Positions 7,548 through 16,578 of a stretch of 64,000 nucleotides of DNA are shown here, one piece after another. A model generated the notes under the pieces. The model saw only the letters and a program-made list of their open reading frames with translations, made no database searches and was not told the DNA's origin. Source of the stretch: Paenibacillus sp. Soil766. GTDB taxonomy: Bacteria > Bacillota > Bacilli > Paenibacillales > NBRC-103111. Position numbers and translations under genes: made by a program. Position 1 is the stretch's first letter. Every line of letters begins with the position of its first letter. Location of the stretch: NCBI RefSeq assembly GCF_001428105.1, contig NZ_LMSJ01000054.1:308205-372204 (forward strand), read 5' to 3'.

Positions 7548-10316
7548 TTAAGAAACAGATAATGTACCATTCCATTCACCAGTCGTACCCTTTTGGAAAT
7601 ATTCATCACACATATAGAAATACAATTGGGCTGCTTTATCTTGACGATTCTGTTTAATAACCATCAAGAACGCTTCGCGTGCATCATAGAACCGTCCTAC
7701 CTGATAATACGTAACAGCTTGCTCGAACAAGGCTTTCGTCTTCTCTTTCAGGGCACGGATCGTTTCTGCATCACCTTGATACACATCGAACAAGTGAAGA
7801 GGCTCTTTCACACCATCTACTTGAATCAAACCAAGATCTCGATAAAGGAAGTCTTTAGGTTTTTCCAAGGTCAATACCACGGAGTCCGTGATCAGAATGG
7901 ATGATCCTAGCGGCTCAGTCATCTTCTCCAGCATGGTCGCTAGGTTCACTCCATCAGATATAACATTTCCTTCCAAGCGTTGTTCCTCCCCAATGATACC
8001 CAGGCGGAGCGGTCCTTTATGTAGCCCGATTCCGAAATCAAGCGGCGAATAACCTACACTCATTCTATGCGAGTTGTAGATATCTAGCTCCTTCCGCATC
8101 TCCACACAAGCGTACAGCGCTTCATCCGTCTGATTCGGGAATAAAGCCATAAAACCTGCACCCAAATACTTATTCATAAGCCCTTCATGCTTGCGGACAT
8201 ACGGACCGAATCGTTTGAGGAACGAATTGACGAAATTAAAATTTTCCTCTGGCGTCAGCCTTTTGGATAATTGGTAAAATCCTCGGATGTTAAAAATGAG
8301 AATGGACATGTGCTGTTCCACTTGATCTCCAAGCTCGACATCCAGAATACTCTCCTTGTTCAGAAAGCGCAGAAACTGCTGTGGAACGAATCGATAGTAG
8401 GATTGACTAAAATTTTCAACCTTGGTGATGTAATCTCGAATCCGCGCAGCCATGGTGTTCACACTGTCGCCCAGGTCCGACACTTCGTCCCGTGTATTAA
8501 TTGTAACGACAGTATCCCAGTTTCCTTTCGCAATTTCGCCTACGCTGTTACGCAGCTTCCGAATGGAAGAGAGGAGAACATACGTCATGAGTACCAGAAC
8601 AAGCAGTAAGCCTATGGAGATAAACGCGATATTCCGAATAATTGAGTTTAGGACGGATTGGCGATGCTTCAGCAAGCCATCTAGGTTTTTACTCGTTTCG
8701 AAAACACCGACAATTTTACCCGCTGAATTAAAAATAGGTGCAATGGCATAGCGCCATTCTCCAGAGAAATCCTCCCATTGTCCTGTTGCCGGTTTGCCTT
8801 CTAGTACAACCTGTTGATTCTCAGGCGTTTGTTGGAATGGATTAAACATATGCATGCCATCATCGTCTTCCATTATGCGATAAATGACACCATTTTCGTA
8901 TTTGTATACAGCCTTATAAAAGCCTTGATTATCATCCAGTGCATTATTCTCGAAGACAGATTGAATCTTCTTACGGAAGGATTGATAAGTCGTACCTCCA
9001 TAATCCAAAGGAGATGCGAGGCTTTCCAATTTATCGCCATCCACAAGGTTTTGCCCGTTTTTGGCAAGTAAAATCAACTCACTAAACGTCTCTTCTTCCA
9101 TTTTCTTCGAAAAACTGTTGTAAATGACGGTAGAGAGGAGAATCATAGCGACAGTAACAACCGGTATGAGTATGAAAATCTGCTTTATCATAAGCGGCAA
9201 GCGTCTCTTAAATAGGTTAACAAACACAATTCTAATCGCATACAACACCAGTAAAATGAAGACTACACATATCGACCATACCAGGATTGCATGGTTTTGA
9301 GCAGACTGACTGAATTCTGCTTCAACTAAGGAAGGTGTAATCGTACCATCGGGAAGTCGGCGATTAATTTGAGCGGACTCTACGATAATCAGACTGCCAT
9401 CAGGACCAATACTGCTCGTAGTCGCGTCAAAAGCAAGCTCTACACCGCTCGCTTTGGCCTTCTCGTCGTTAACAATCCCCTCTAATACATAAGGTTGTTT
9501 CGGATCCAGTCTTGTAATCATACGCGAGTTAAAATCAATGAAAATCAACCGTCCCTGATGGTCCAAGAGGAAGCTCTCTGGGAAATTACGTCGTGTGCGA
9601 TCGATCCCAGGAAGCGGATAGACCAACTCGGAGCGCCCCTCACTATTAGCACGATAAATTTCACCGCTGCGCGTGGAGTAGTAAATTTCACCTGGTTTAA
9701 ATCCGTCTGCTTCTGACACGTATTTGTTGTCTGGAAGCGTAATCGAATACATGAGCTTAGGCTCAGTGGTTGTACTATTGCCAACAGGTGTTTCGTATAG
9801 AGATAACTTCTTCACTTCATCGTTGAAAAAGTACACCATACCCTCGTGCACTTGCACATTACGCAAGGAGCCTAGTCGGTATCGCTTTAACTGAGCATCC
9901 CCATATTCCTGAGTGAATAGGCTGCGATCAAATTCACCATTTGGTTTATAGCGCACAATTTGTTCGGATTTCACAGCGATCCCATAAGGATCTAATAACG
10001 TACGAATGGTATATAAATAGCCCTGATCATCGACCGCCATATCGTTAAAACGATATACTTCACCATTCTTCCCTGTTTCACTAGTAATGGAGAATTGTAG
10101 AATACCTTGAGCATTTAGTTTATGTATCGTTTTCTTGGCGTTATCGATGACGAATAAGTTATTCTGCGAGTCTGAGATGGCCTTCGATAATCCGTCGAAA
10201 GGCATGCTCTTCTTCCATGGCCACAGCTGGATGCTATCTTGATGTGTGCCCAGATAAGTACCTGCAGCACCCAGTAGCAGCAAGACGAGCAGCAATGCCG
10301 CAATCGATTTCTTCAT
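7548..10316 (-). CDS. membrane sensor with NHL-like propeller, HAMP and degenerate class III cyclase domain
   Basis: A 922-residue protein. It starts with a signal anchor (about 1-22). A beta-propeller-like NHL region follows (about 30-320), then two membrane segments near 345-395, an extracytoplasmic sensor region to about 575, another membrane segment, a HAMP linker, and a guanylate/adenylate cyclase homology domain (668-850). A short TPR-like tail closes it. Both metal-binding aspartates are replaced: Asn676 in IFNIRGF and Ala720 in LGAGFMALF. The transition-state Arg after VNLA is Met795. Catalysis is therefore doubtful. I chose the ATG at 10316 (AGAGGAG upstream), sixteen bases after the TolC-like gene; a longer frame to 10379 would overlap that gene. 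Confidence 0.82.
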   Translation of the reverse strand: MKKSIAALLLVLLLLGAAGTYLGTHQDSIQLWPWKKSMPFDGLSKAISDSQNNLFVIDNAKKTIHKLNAQGILQFSITSETGKNGEVYRFNDMAVDDQGYLYTIRTLLDPYGIAVKSEQIVRYKPNGEFDRSLFTQEYGDAQLKRYRLGSLRNVQVHEGMVYFFNDEVKKLSLYETPVGNSTTTEPKLMYSITLPDNKYVSEADGFKPGEIYYSTRSGEIYRANSEGRSELVYPLPGIDRTRRNFPESFLLDHQGRLIFIDFNSRMITRLDPKQPYVLEGIVNDEKAKASGVELAFDATTSSIGPDGSLIIVESAQINRRLPDGTITPSLVEAEFSQSAQNHAILVWSICVVFILLVLYAIRIVFVNLFKRRLPLMIKQIFILIPVVTVAMILLSTVIYNSFSKKMEEETFSELILLAKNGQNLVDGDKLESLASPLDYGGTTYQSFRKKIQSVFENNALDDNQGFYKAVYKYENGVIYRIMEDDDGMHMFNPFQQTPENQQVVLEGKPATGQWEDFSGEWRYAIAPIFNSAGKIVGVFETSKNLDGLLKHRQSVLNSIIRNIAFISIGLLLVLVLMTYVLLSSIRKLRNSVGEIAKGNWDTVVTINTRDEVSDLGDSVNTMAARIRDYITKVENFSQSYYRFVPQQFLRFLNKESILDVELGDQVEQHMSILIFNIRGFYQLSKRLTPEENFNFVNSFLKRFGPYVRKHEGLMNKYLGAGFMALFPNQTDEALYACVEMRKELDIYNSHRMSVGYSPLDFGIGLHKGPLRLGIIGEEQRLEGNVISDGVNLATMLEKMTEPLGSSILITDSVVLTLEKPKDFLYRDLGLIQVDGVKEPLHLFDVYQGDAETIRALKEKTKALFEQAVTYYQVGRFYDAREAFLMVIKQNRQDKAAQLYFYMCDEYFQKGTTGEWNGTLSVS

Positions 10317-10332
10317 CGCTTGTAATCTCCTC

Positions 10333-13300
10333 TTAATTTGTAATCTGAATGATTTGCATGGCTGCGTTCCAGTCGACACCTAGGCCTAAGGACTCGGAAA
10401 TGAATCTTAATGGCACATAAGTCCTACCATCTAGCAGCAAAGATGGTCCATCAATCACGATAGGCTGCCCATCTATATAAGCAGTAACTTGATTAATAGA
10501 GCTTGTAATGGTTGTATATTCCGTGCTCACCGTGACTGTAAAGCTCTCCGGGTCCCAATCTACCGCCGCTCCAAACGATTCGGAAACGGATCTAATAGGT
10601 AAATAGGCTTGTCCATTTATTATAACAGGCGGAGCGGCAAATTTGATAGAAATATTGGAAGAGAGCACGTTTTCTGCCGAAAGAGGTTGAATGGTGACAG
10701 GAACTTCAGCCGAATTAGCTGAACCAGTCGCAGCTGGGATAGACGTAATACTCGCCAAGCTTTCTGCCACTGCTGCAAGTTCCTGCTGTTCCTCCGGCGC
10801 GTACTTCGTCTTCTCCTGGAGCTGCAGATCGCCTAGCAGCTTCTCCACCTGCTGTTCCAGCTGCGCTTGTACGGCCTCATTGGCTGGCAGCTCCGCCAGC
10901 AACAACTGTACCGCGTCCAGCTTCGCGAACAGCGCGGCCTTCTGCGTCGACAGCTTCGCTGAGTCGACGGCCTCGATCGAGCGGGTCAGCGTCGCCACCC
11001 GCTCCGCGTCCTGCTGAGCCTGCGCTTCGCTCAGCGCAGCCTGCAGTTTCTGCTTCGCTGCTGCGAGCGAAGCCAGACCCTCGGATGCGCCTACTTGCGC
11101 ATCCGCGAGCTGCGCCTGCGTCGCGAGAAGGGGCTGCAGCAAGGCTGCAGCGGCTTCCGGCTCGCCGGCGGCAAGGGCTTGCTCCAGCTTCTGCTGCTGG
11201 AGCTCAGCTTGGGCGGCCAGCTGGTCCTCGCTGGCCTGGCCGTTGGCGGCGGGGGTACCGTCGCCGCCAGAGTTGCCATCGCCCGGCTCAGCCGGCGATG
11301 CGTCTTCTTCGGACAACGCTGCGATCAGCGCGTCCGGGTTGTTCACGAGCGCCATCTGCGCGAGCGCGGCCTTGGCGTCACCTTTGAGCAGCGCCTCGAG
11401 CATGCCGAGTTGGGCCTGCGCGTCTTTGATTTGCACGGCGAGATCTGCGATCTCGCTGAGCTTCATGGCAGCAACTGCAGTAGTTTTGGCTGCTTCTAGT
11501 TTCTCTATGTCTTGTTTTAGCGTATCGATCTTACCTTGAAGCTGCTCAGGCGTCTCAAGGGAAGCAATGGCACCTGGCTCCTTGATTTCAACGGTCACCT
11601 TGAGCGTATCAACGGCTTTTTGAGAAAGAACTGCAGAGCTTGATGGGTTTGTTAGTGCGCTAGGATCTAAGACATCCTCCATACCAATCCAAGGAGCTCC
11701 TGGCGCATCCGATTGATACACCATCCCTTGTCCTGATGACGCCATTGTAGCGGTAGCCGCATTAAAAGCCTCAGGTGTCAACGCTTCTAGCTTCACTTTG
11801 TACGATCCGATAATGACCGTTCCTAAACCTTCATTCTCACCATCAGAGTCTTCACCCTGTCCAGCATTCTCAGCGGTGTCATCTGTCCCGTTGCCATCGT
11901 CGCCACCGTTCTCAACGCCGGCCTGTCCAGCAGATGAGCCACTGCCAGCACCATTGGTGCCACCGGCTCCTGTATTTCCTTTGCCACCATTACTTCCAGC
12001 ATTTCCTTGATTCCCATTGCTTCCTGTGTTTCCTGTACTTCCTGTACTTCCTGTGTTTCCATTATTGCCATTGCTTCCTGCTTGTCCGTCCGTACCCGCA
12101 CTGCCATCCGCTCCAGCACTCCCGCTAGCGTCTCCCGAAGTCGCGCCGTCCGCAGCACTCGCTGCAATTAACTGTCCCGTACTCCCTTTACCATCAAGCG
12201 GCAGCGTCTGAATGACTTTCCCTTTGTTATAAAGCACGACCTTTATCTGATCAATTTGACTAAATTTGAGCGTCAAATTACGCAACGACTTATTAATCTT
12301 CGTCCGTTTCCCAACTTTTTTACCGTCTGTAGTAAATACGGCGTAGTCCGTTGCGCCCAGCTTCTTGCTTACACTTATGCTGAAATCGCTAAGCAGTTGT
12401 CCAACCACCGGTTTCAGCTTCCAAGTACCCAATGGAGCTTTCGGTTTCTGCGGTTTCATCGGAGACAAGCCGTCATCGAGATCACGATAGGGCAGAATCC
12501 CTTCGCGAAGCGTACGATTCACAGCTCCGCCTGTGCCTTGATCGAGCTTGCCAAGCACCATTTTATAAGCAATTTGTGCGGATACAATTTGTTGATCCGC
12601 TTGATCAACCGCATCTTTAAATGCTTGAAGCTCTTCTGATTTCATCAAGCTCAGCTTCACCTTTTGATTTGCCTTATCTAAATTAGTTACCGCAATATCT
12701 TTATCTCGCAACGCTTGGGCGTAAGCTTCTTCCGCTCCCTTAGCTTCCAAGAAAGATTGCCGTACAGCCGCGATTACCGCAATTCGGCTTTCTTTTTCCT
12801 GCAGCTGCGCCTTATTCTGTTCCATAGTTGCAAGTGGTAATGCATTCTTCAGGTCATCCAAATAGCGCAGTCCATCAAATTCACCTTGCAGCAGTGATTT
12901 CGGAATTGGAATGAACCCAAGCAGCATAAAAAAGCCCTGCCAATCCTCTTTCACTCGTCCAAGTGTTTCATCATAGCTTGCTTGAAACAGCTCCATATCG
13001 ATCTCTTGCTCTTTAAATAACCCATCCATCACCCTCATGCGCGCCGGGCCAAATTTACTGCTATATAAATCACGCGTCGTGTTCAGCTTTTCATCCGCCA
13101 AACGCCGAGACTCTGTATCTCTTAATAGGCTTAATGTTGTCTTCTGCCCCATCGATAGATAGGCAGGCAACATGCTCTGGTTCAAATCGGCGTAATCGGG
13201 CTGAAACGAAAGCTCCACTTTATTTTCCATATCAAGCTGCAGTAGTTTACCTAGTGCCAAACGACTAGACTTCGCCGTCAATTGCGCTTGTTTGTAGTCC

Positions 13301-13833
13301 GAAGCCGCCTTCTCTAGCATTTTGTCCACTTTGTCCTGTTCAGCAGCATCTGCGAGACCGAATTTCCGCTTCTTACGTACCGTGTCGACGGATGTCTTCG
13401 CTTCCTCAACTTTCTTTCGAGAGCGCTCCTCAACCACAGCATCTTGATAGGCGGTTAAATAACTTTTCTCGATCTCATATCGAGTTGAATCCGCTTGCTG
13501 CCGCAAATTTTCCTGCGCTAAATATAACTGAGATCTAGCATCTGGCACCTTCATACGCGTACCAATATCCTGGCTTAAATTATGAGGCTTGGCGAACAAT
13601 CCGGCTGCTTTAGCCGCTTCATTGTTAACGGTATGCTGTGCTTGCTCTAACTCGATTCTTTTCTTCAGGATATCTGTTCTAGCATCGCGCAGCTGAGGAC
13701 TCTTTTGGAGCCCTTGCTTAATAGCCTCCCCCATGGTTAAAGCCTTCACCCCAGCAGCTTCCGCCTGAGTATTTGCAACCAGAATTGAGGATGTCGCAAG
13801 TATGCTTACGAGCCCTATTTTCACCATATTCAA
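10333..13833 (-). CDS. secreted TolC-like / collagen-like / copper-amine-oxidase-N-like protein
   Basis: An 1166-residue exported protein with a signal peptide ending near NTQAEAAG. Residues 30-460 resemble the long helical hairpins of the TolC outer-membrane efflux family, unexpected in a monoderm. Next comes a beta-rich segment, then a Gly-rich collagen-like stretch (about 560-640, units such as GSTGNTGSNGNQ), a long Ala/Gln/Leu-rich coiled-coil region (about 740-1010), and two C-terminal copper-amine-oxidase-N-like modules (GQAYLPIRSVSESFGAAVDW and GRTYVPLRFISESLGLGVDW). The last are common cell-wall-associated modules in Paenibacillus. The GC-rich centre (about 10830-11450) differs from its neighbours. 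The start is uncertain: TTG at 13833 or ATG at 13827, both far from GGAGGGG. It heads the minus-strand run; an envelope scaffold is inferred. Confidence 0.78.
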   Translation of the reverse strand: MNMVKIGLVSILATSSILVANTQAEAAGVKALTMGEAIKQGLQKSPQLRDARTDILKKRIELEQAQHTVNNEAAKAAGLFAKPHNLSQDIGTRMKVPDARSQLYLAQENLRQQADSTRYEIEKSYLTAYQDAVVEERSRKKVEEAKTSVDTVRKKRKFGLADAAEQDKVDKMLEKAASDYKQAQLTAKSSRLALGKLLQLDMENKVELSFQPDYADLNQSMLPAYLSMGQKTTLSLLRDTESRRLADEKLNTTRDLYSSKFGPARMRVMDGLFKEQEIDMELFQASYDETLGRVKEDWQGFFMLLGFIPIPKSLLQGEFDGLRYLDDLKNALPLATMEQNKAQLQEKESRIAVIAAVRQSFLEAKGAEEAYAQALRDKDIAVTNLDKANQKVKLSLMKSEELQAFKDAVDQADQQIVSAQIAYKMVLGKLDQGTGGAVNRTLREGILPYRDLDDGLSPMKPQKPKAPLGTWKLKPVVGQLLSDFSISVSKKLGATDYAVFTTDGKKVGKRTKINKSLRNLTLKFSQIDQIKVVLYNKGKVIQTLPLDGKGSTGQLIAASAADGATSGDASGSAGADGSAGTDGQAGSNGNNGNTGSTGSTGNTGSNGNQGNAGSNGGKGNTGAGGTNGAGSGSSAGQAGVENGGDDGNGTDDTAENAGQGEDSDGENEGLGTVIIGSYKVKLEALTPEAFNAATATMASSGQGMVYQSDAPGAPWIGMEDVLDPSALTNPSSSAVLSQKAVDTLKVTVEIKEPGAIASLETPEQLQGKIDTLKQDIEKLEAAKTTAVAAMKLSEIADLAVQIKDAQAQLGMLEALLKGDAKAALAQMALVNNPDALIAALSEEDASPAEPGDGNSGGDGTPAANGQASEDQLAAQAELQQQKLEQALAAGEPEAAAALLQPLLATQAQLADAQVGASEGLASLAAAKQKLQAALSEAQAQQDAERVATLTRSIEAVDSAKLSTQKAALFAKLDAVQLLLAELPANEAVQAQLEQQVEKLLGDLQLQEKTKYAPEEQQELAAVAESLASITSIPAATGSANSAEVPVTIQPLSAENVLSSNISIKFAAPPVIINGQAYLPIRSVSESFGAAVDWDPESFTVTVSTEYTTITSSINQVTAYIDGQPIVIDGPSLLLDGRTYVPLRFISESLGLGVDWNAAMQIIQITN

Positions 13834-14052
13834 ATCATTCAGAATAAACCCCTCCGCTCACCTACTTCTCTCTCTTTATAGTACAATATCTCTACCACTC
13901 TCGCATCCATTCTTTGGAGAAAAATAGCGAAATCTAGCGAATATAGGATTAGATTGCCGCCTATAACCTTTTCTAGTAGTATAAAAGAAAGATGAAAGCA
14001 TATTTTGCCGAAATATTGCACGGGAAATAATTTCAAGGAAGGGGCTTGGATC

Positions 14053-14439
14053 ATGGGGAATATCGTATGCGGCGGAGCAATGCTGCAATGCACGTTCGGC
14101 GCAGCACCTAGCTCTTTAATGGTGCTTCCTGCGAATATGGTCATGACGGCGATGCCGATTGCCAACATTATGGATAATAAGCCCATGGTGAATATACTGC
14201 CGTTTGGGATGTGTAATTCTCCATCCAATCCGATGGTTGCAGCGGCAACAGCCGCAGCTTTAGGCGTACTGACACCGATGCCCTGCATCCCGGTTACAGC
14301 AGCCCCTTGGGTACCCGGAGCCCCGACTGTCCTTGTCGCGAATATGCCCGCGCTTAACAATAGCTCCAAATGCATGTGTAACTGGGGCGGTGTTATTTCT
14401 GTTCAACAGCCTGGTCAGATGACGATTCAGGTCCCCTAA
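14053..14439 (+). CDS. DUF4280 PAAR-like protein
   Basis: A 128-residue protein with the whole-length DUF4280 signature: VCGGAMLQCTFGAAPSSLMV at the start, IMDNKPMVNILPFGMC in the middle, and SKCMCNWGGVISV near the end. DUF4280 proteins are related to PAAR spike-tip proteins and occur with contractile injection systems in bacteria including Firmicutes. Six cysteines in C-x6-C, GMC, MPC and CMC contexts could bind a metal, as the PAAR tip does. I chose the ATG at 14053 because AAGGAAGGGG lies nearby; the frame could open earlier at 14005 without such a site. It is divergent from the TolC-like gene and heads a two-gene unit with the MORN protein. Confidence 0.88.
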   Translation: MGNIVCGGAMLQCTFGAAPSSLMVLPANMVMTAMPIANIMDNKPMVNILPFGMCNSPSNPMVAAATAAALGVLTPMPCIPVTAAPWVPGAPTVLVANMPALNNSSKCMCNWGGVISVQQPGQMTIQVP

Positions 14440-14478
14440 ATTCTACTATTTTGACAATTGAAATAAGGAGTGAAAGCA

Positions 14479-16128
14479 TTGGAGCCGATTAAAACGATTG
14501 AGAAAGTGCTGAAGCCTATCGTAGCACCTTTCATCGGACATATTATGAAGGCCATCCTGACCGTAGGAAGGCTGCCTAAGCTAGCGATTATTAAATTTCA
14601 GCAAATGATGCGAGTCATGTTGCAAACGCGTGAATCCTCATTAAAAAACTACGTTTTGATCGGCTCCTACTACATCTCCAAGAGACTGCTCATCTTCATC
14701 GTATTATTCATCCTTGTTCTCATTTTTTTCATTTTTATACGACCACCTAAGATCGTTAATAAATGGTTCAACCGCGTGCCTGTACTTCAGGAAAATACAG
14801 CTAAGTTAGGCAGCTTTTCGGGTAATGGTAAAGTCGTTGTCGATCCGAAAAAAGATAAAAAAGAAGCTCGCTATGTCGGCGATCTGGTCGATGGTCTTTA
14901 CTCCGGCAAAGGTAAGCTGTATCACGCTAACAGTGTACTCGCTTATGAAGGTGATTTCGAGAAAGGCCTGAAAGCCGGAAACGGCACGCTCTATGATGAG
15001 CAAGGACACCTGATCTATAAAGGCGCCTTCATCGCAGACAGCTATAACGGAGCTGGCACGTTGTACGACGAGAAGCAGAAAGTGATTTATATCGGTGAGT
15101 TTCAAAATGGTAAATTCGGCGGGGCTGGCAAGTTATATGTACCCAGCGGTGACTTGCTCTATGAAGGAGCCTTTAATGGCGGCATGTATAATGGCGCTGG
15201 CAAGCTCTTCTCTTCGGGAGGAATTACCCAATACGAGGGAGAATTCTCTGCAAGTTTGTATAATGGGGCTGGCAAGCTTTTTGATGCGAAAGGTATTCTC
15301 TTGTACGAAGGCGGGTTCAAAAATGGCAGCTACTCAGGCGAAGGCACGGAGTTCTACCCTAACGGCATGATGAAATATAAAGGCCAATTTCTGGTTGGTT
15401 TGTATAATGGCGAGGGTACCTCTTTTGATGAAAAAGGCGTACCGCGCTTCAAAGGCGCGTTCCAGAGCGGCGCCCTGACTGGCGCTGGGGAAGCGTATGA
15501 CGAGTTAGGCAAACTCGTCTACAAAGGGGATTTCAAGGCCAGCGTCTATGACGGCCTTGGCACGGTGTTTGACGCAGACGGCGCGCCGCTGCTGCGGAGC
15601 TTCTGGGCAGGCGGCGCCGTCAGCCTGCAGGGCTTCATCGGTTTGTCCAGCAAGAAAGTCGAAGACTTGCTGGGCAAACCGGCGGAAGTGACGCTGCAGG
15701 ATGACAGCGTCATGCTCGCGGGCCAGGAGGCGGCGGTCGCAGACGCCTCCGATGCTGCTGCGCTGCCTGCCGCCGATGCGGCAGGCGCGGGGGCTGCCCC
15801 AGCAGCAGGCGTGAAGCTGCTGCTGAGCTACCCGGCCTACCAGCTGTCGTTGCTGGTAGAGCCGTCGAAGACTAACCCGAAGGAAGCGGTAGTCACCTCC
15901 CTTAGCATTTGGGGCTCGAAACCTCTAGCACTGCTGCAGCCAGGCATCGAGACGTTCAAGAAGCTGAATGAGCCGAATGAAGCTGGCTACAGCGTTATGG
16001 AGCTTGAAGTCGGCGCAGGTGCCGGCGCGTACAAGAACAGTTACTATAAGGGTGATTATCTATTCACGCTCACCCATTTCAATAAAACCAAAGAAGCTCA
16101 CCTGTTGCAGGTGAGCTCGACGAAATAA
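14479..16128 (+). CDS. membrane-anchored MORN-repeat protein
   Basis: A 549-residue protein. A cytoplasmic N-terminal amphipathic region is followed by one strong membrane segment (about 67-88, LLIFIVLFILVLIFFIFI). About eleven MORN repeats follow (pattern YEGDFxxGxxxGxGTLYD, roughly residues 110-385). An Ala-rich linker and a C-terminal domain without a family I recognise complete it. MORN repeats usually mediate lipid or protein binding. I chose the TTG at 14479 because AAGGAG lies eight bases upstream; a GTG at 14470 would overlap that site. It lies 39 bases after the DUF4280 gene. A membrane docking or receptor role for the PAAR-like protein is inference. GC content rises sharply at 15540-15900. 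Confidence 0.8.
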   Translation: MEPIKTIEKVLKPIVAPFIGHIMKAILTVGRLPKLAIIKFQQMMRVMLQTRESSLKNYVLIGSYYISKRLLIFIVLFILVLIFFIFIRPPKIVNKWFNRVPVLQENTAKLGSFSGNGKVVVDPKKDKKEARYVGDLVDGLYSGKGKLYHANSVLAYEGDFEKGLKAGNGTLYDEQGHLIYKGAFIADSYNGAGTLYDEKQKVIYIGEFQNGKFGGAGKLYVPSGDLLYEGAFNGGMYNGAGKLFSSGGITQYEGEFSASLYNGAGKLFDAKGILLYEGGFKNGSYSGEGTEFYPNGMMKYKGQFLVGLYNGEGTSFDEKGVPRFKGAFQSGALTGAGEAYDELGKLVYKGDFKASVYDGLGTVFDADGAPLLRSFWAGGAVSLQGFIGLSSKKVEDLLGKPAEVTLQDDSVMLAGQEAAVADASDAAALPAADAAGAGAAPAAGVKLLLSYPAYQLSLLVEPSKTNPKEAVVTSLSIWGSKPLALLQPGIETFKKLNEPNEAGYSVMELEVGAGAGAYKNSYYKGDYLFTLTHFNKTKEAHLLQVSSTK

Positions 16129-16260
16129 ACGGCTCCGTCCCTTAGACGTATCAATTCCAGACGGCGTTTGTGGCGTTTGTGGGGTTGTGGCGTTTGTGGC
16201 GTTTGTGGCGTTTGTGGGGTTGTAGAATAGGCTTAGAGGACACGCACACTACACTTTGTA
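16129..16260. repeat. short direct repeats of GGCGTTTGT after the MORN gene
   Basis: Between 16162 and 16223 the unit GGCGTTTGT(G) recurs five times, with two GGGGTTGT interruptions. This is a simple, slippage-prone repeat in the convergent intergenic space. I see no open frame or clear hairpin in it. Confidence 0.75.
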
Positions 16261-16447
16261 TTAACTGGAAAATGTACAGCTATTTATGAGAAATTCCTTC
16301 GAAATCTCGATTTAACTGTAAAATATGTAGTTAAAATCACATTTTTTCATCCATATTGGCAAACTGTAAGAAATTAACTGTAGATTCTCCATCTAATTGA
16401 ACATTTGCTCGAAAAATCCCGAAATTTAACTACATAAAATCCATCTA
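16261..16447. repeat. intergenic element A: four phased inverted repeats (homologous to 35645-35833)
   Basis: TTAACTG-type boxes start at 16261, 16312, 16374 and (inverted) 16426, at intervals of 51, 62 and 52 bp. Each is an imperfect palindrome of the kind TTAACTGnAAAATnTnnAGnTAA. Read on the minus strand the block aligns end to end with the plus strand of 35645-35833. It lies between convergent genes. Confidence 0.75.
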
Positions 16448-16521
16448 TTTGCCTGAAGCACCGTAATTTACAATATATCTAGCCGCCAGCCCATTATATA
16501 ACGACTGTCGTTGCGAACTAA

Positions 16522-16555
16522 AAGCCTCTAGCCATGATTTCCATGGCTGAGGCTT
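16522..16555 (-). terminator. rho-independent terminator after the response-regulator gene
   Basis: The stem pairs AAGCCTC with GAGGCTT and AGCCATG with CATGGCT around a short loop. A T-rich run follows on both strands, so it may also end transcripts from the left. Confidence 0.75.
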
Positions 16556-16578
16556 CTTTCTTACACTTCTATTGTCGA

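Noticed and set aside
7548-10316. Annotating the sensor as an active adenylate or guanylate cyclase
   Set aside because: Both metal-binding aspartates and the transition-state arginine are replaced; only the fold is supported.
11085-12211. Several Ala/Pro/Cys-rich ORFs on both strands
   Set aside because: They overlap the GC-rich collagen-like and coiled-coil regions of the secreted TolC-like gene, which is intact through this stretch.
13839-14375. 178-codon minus-strand ORF upstream of the TolC-like gene
   Set aside because: It is antisense to the well-supported DUF4280 gene and spans the divergent promoter region.
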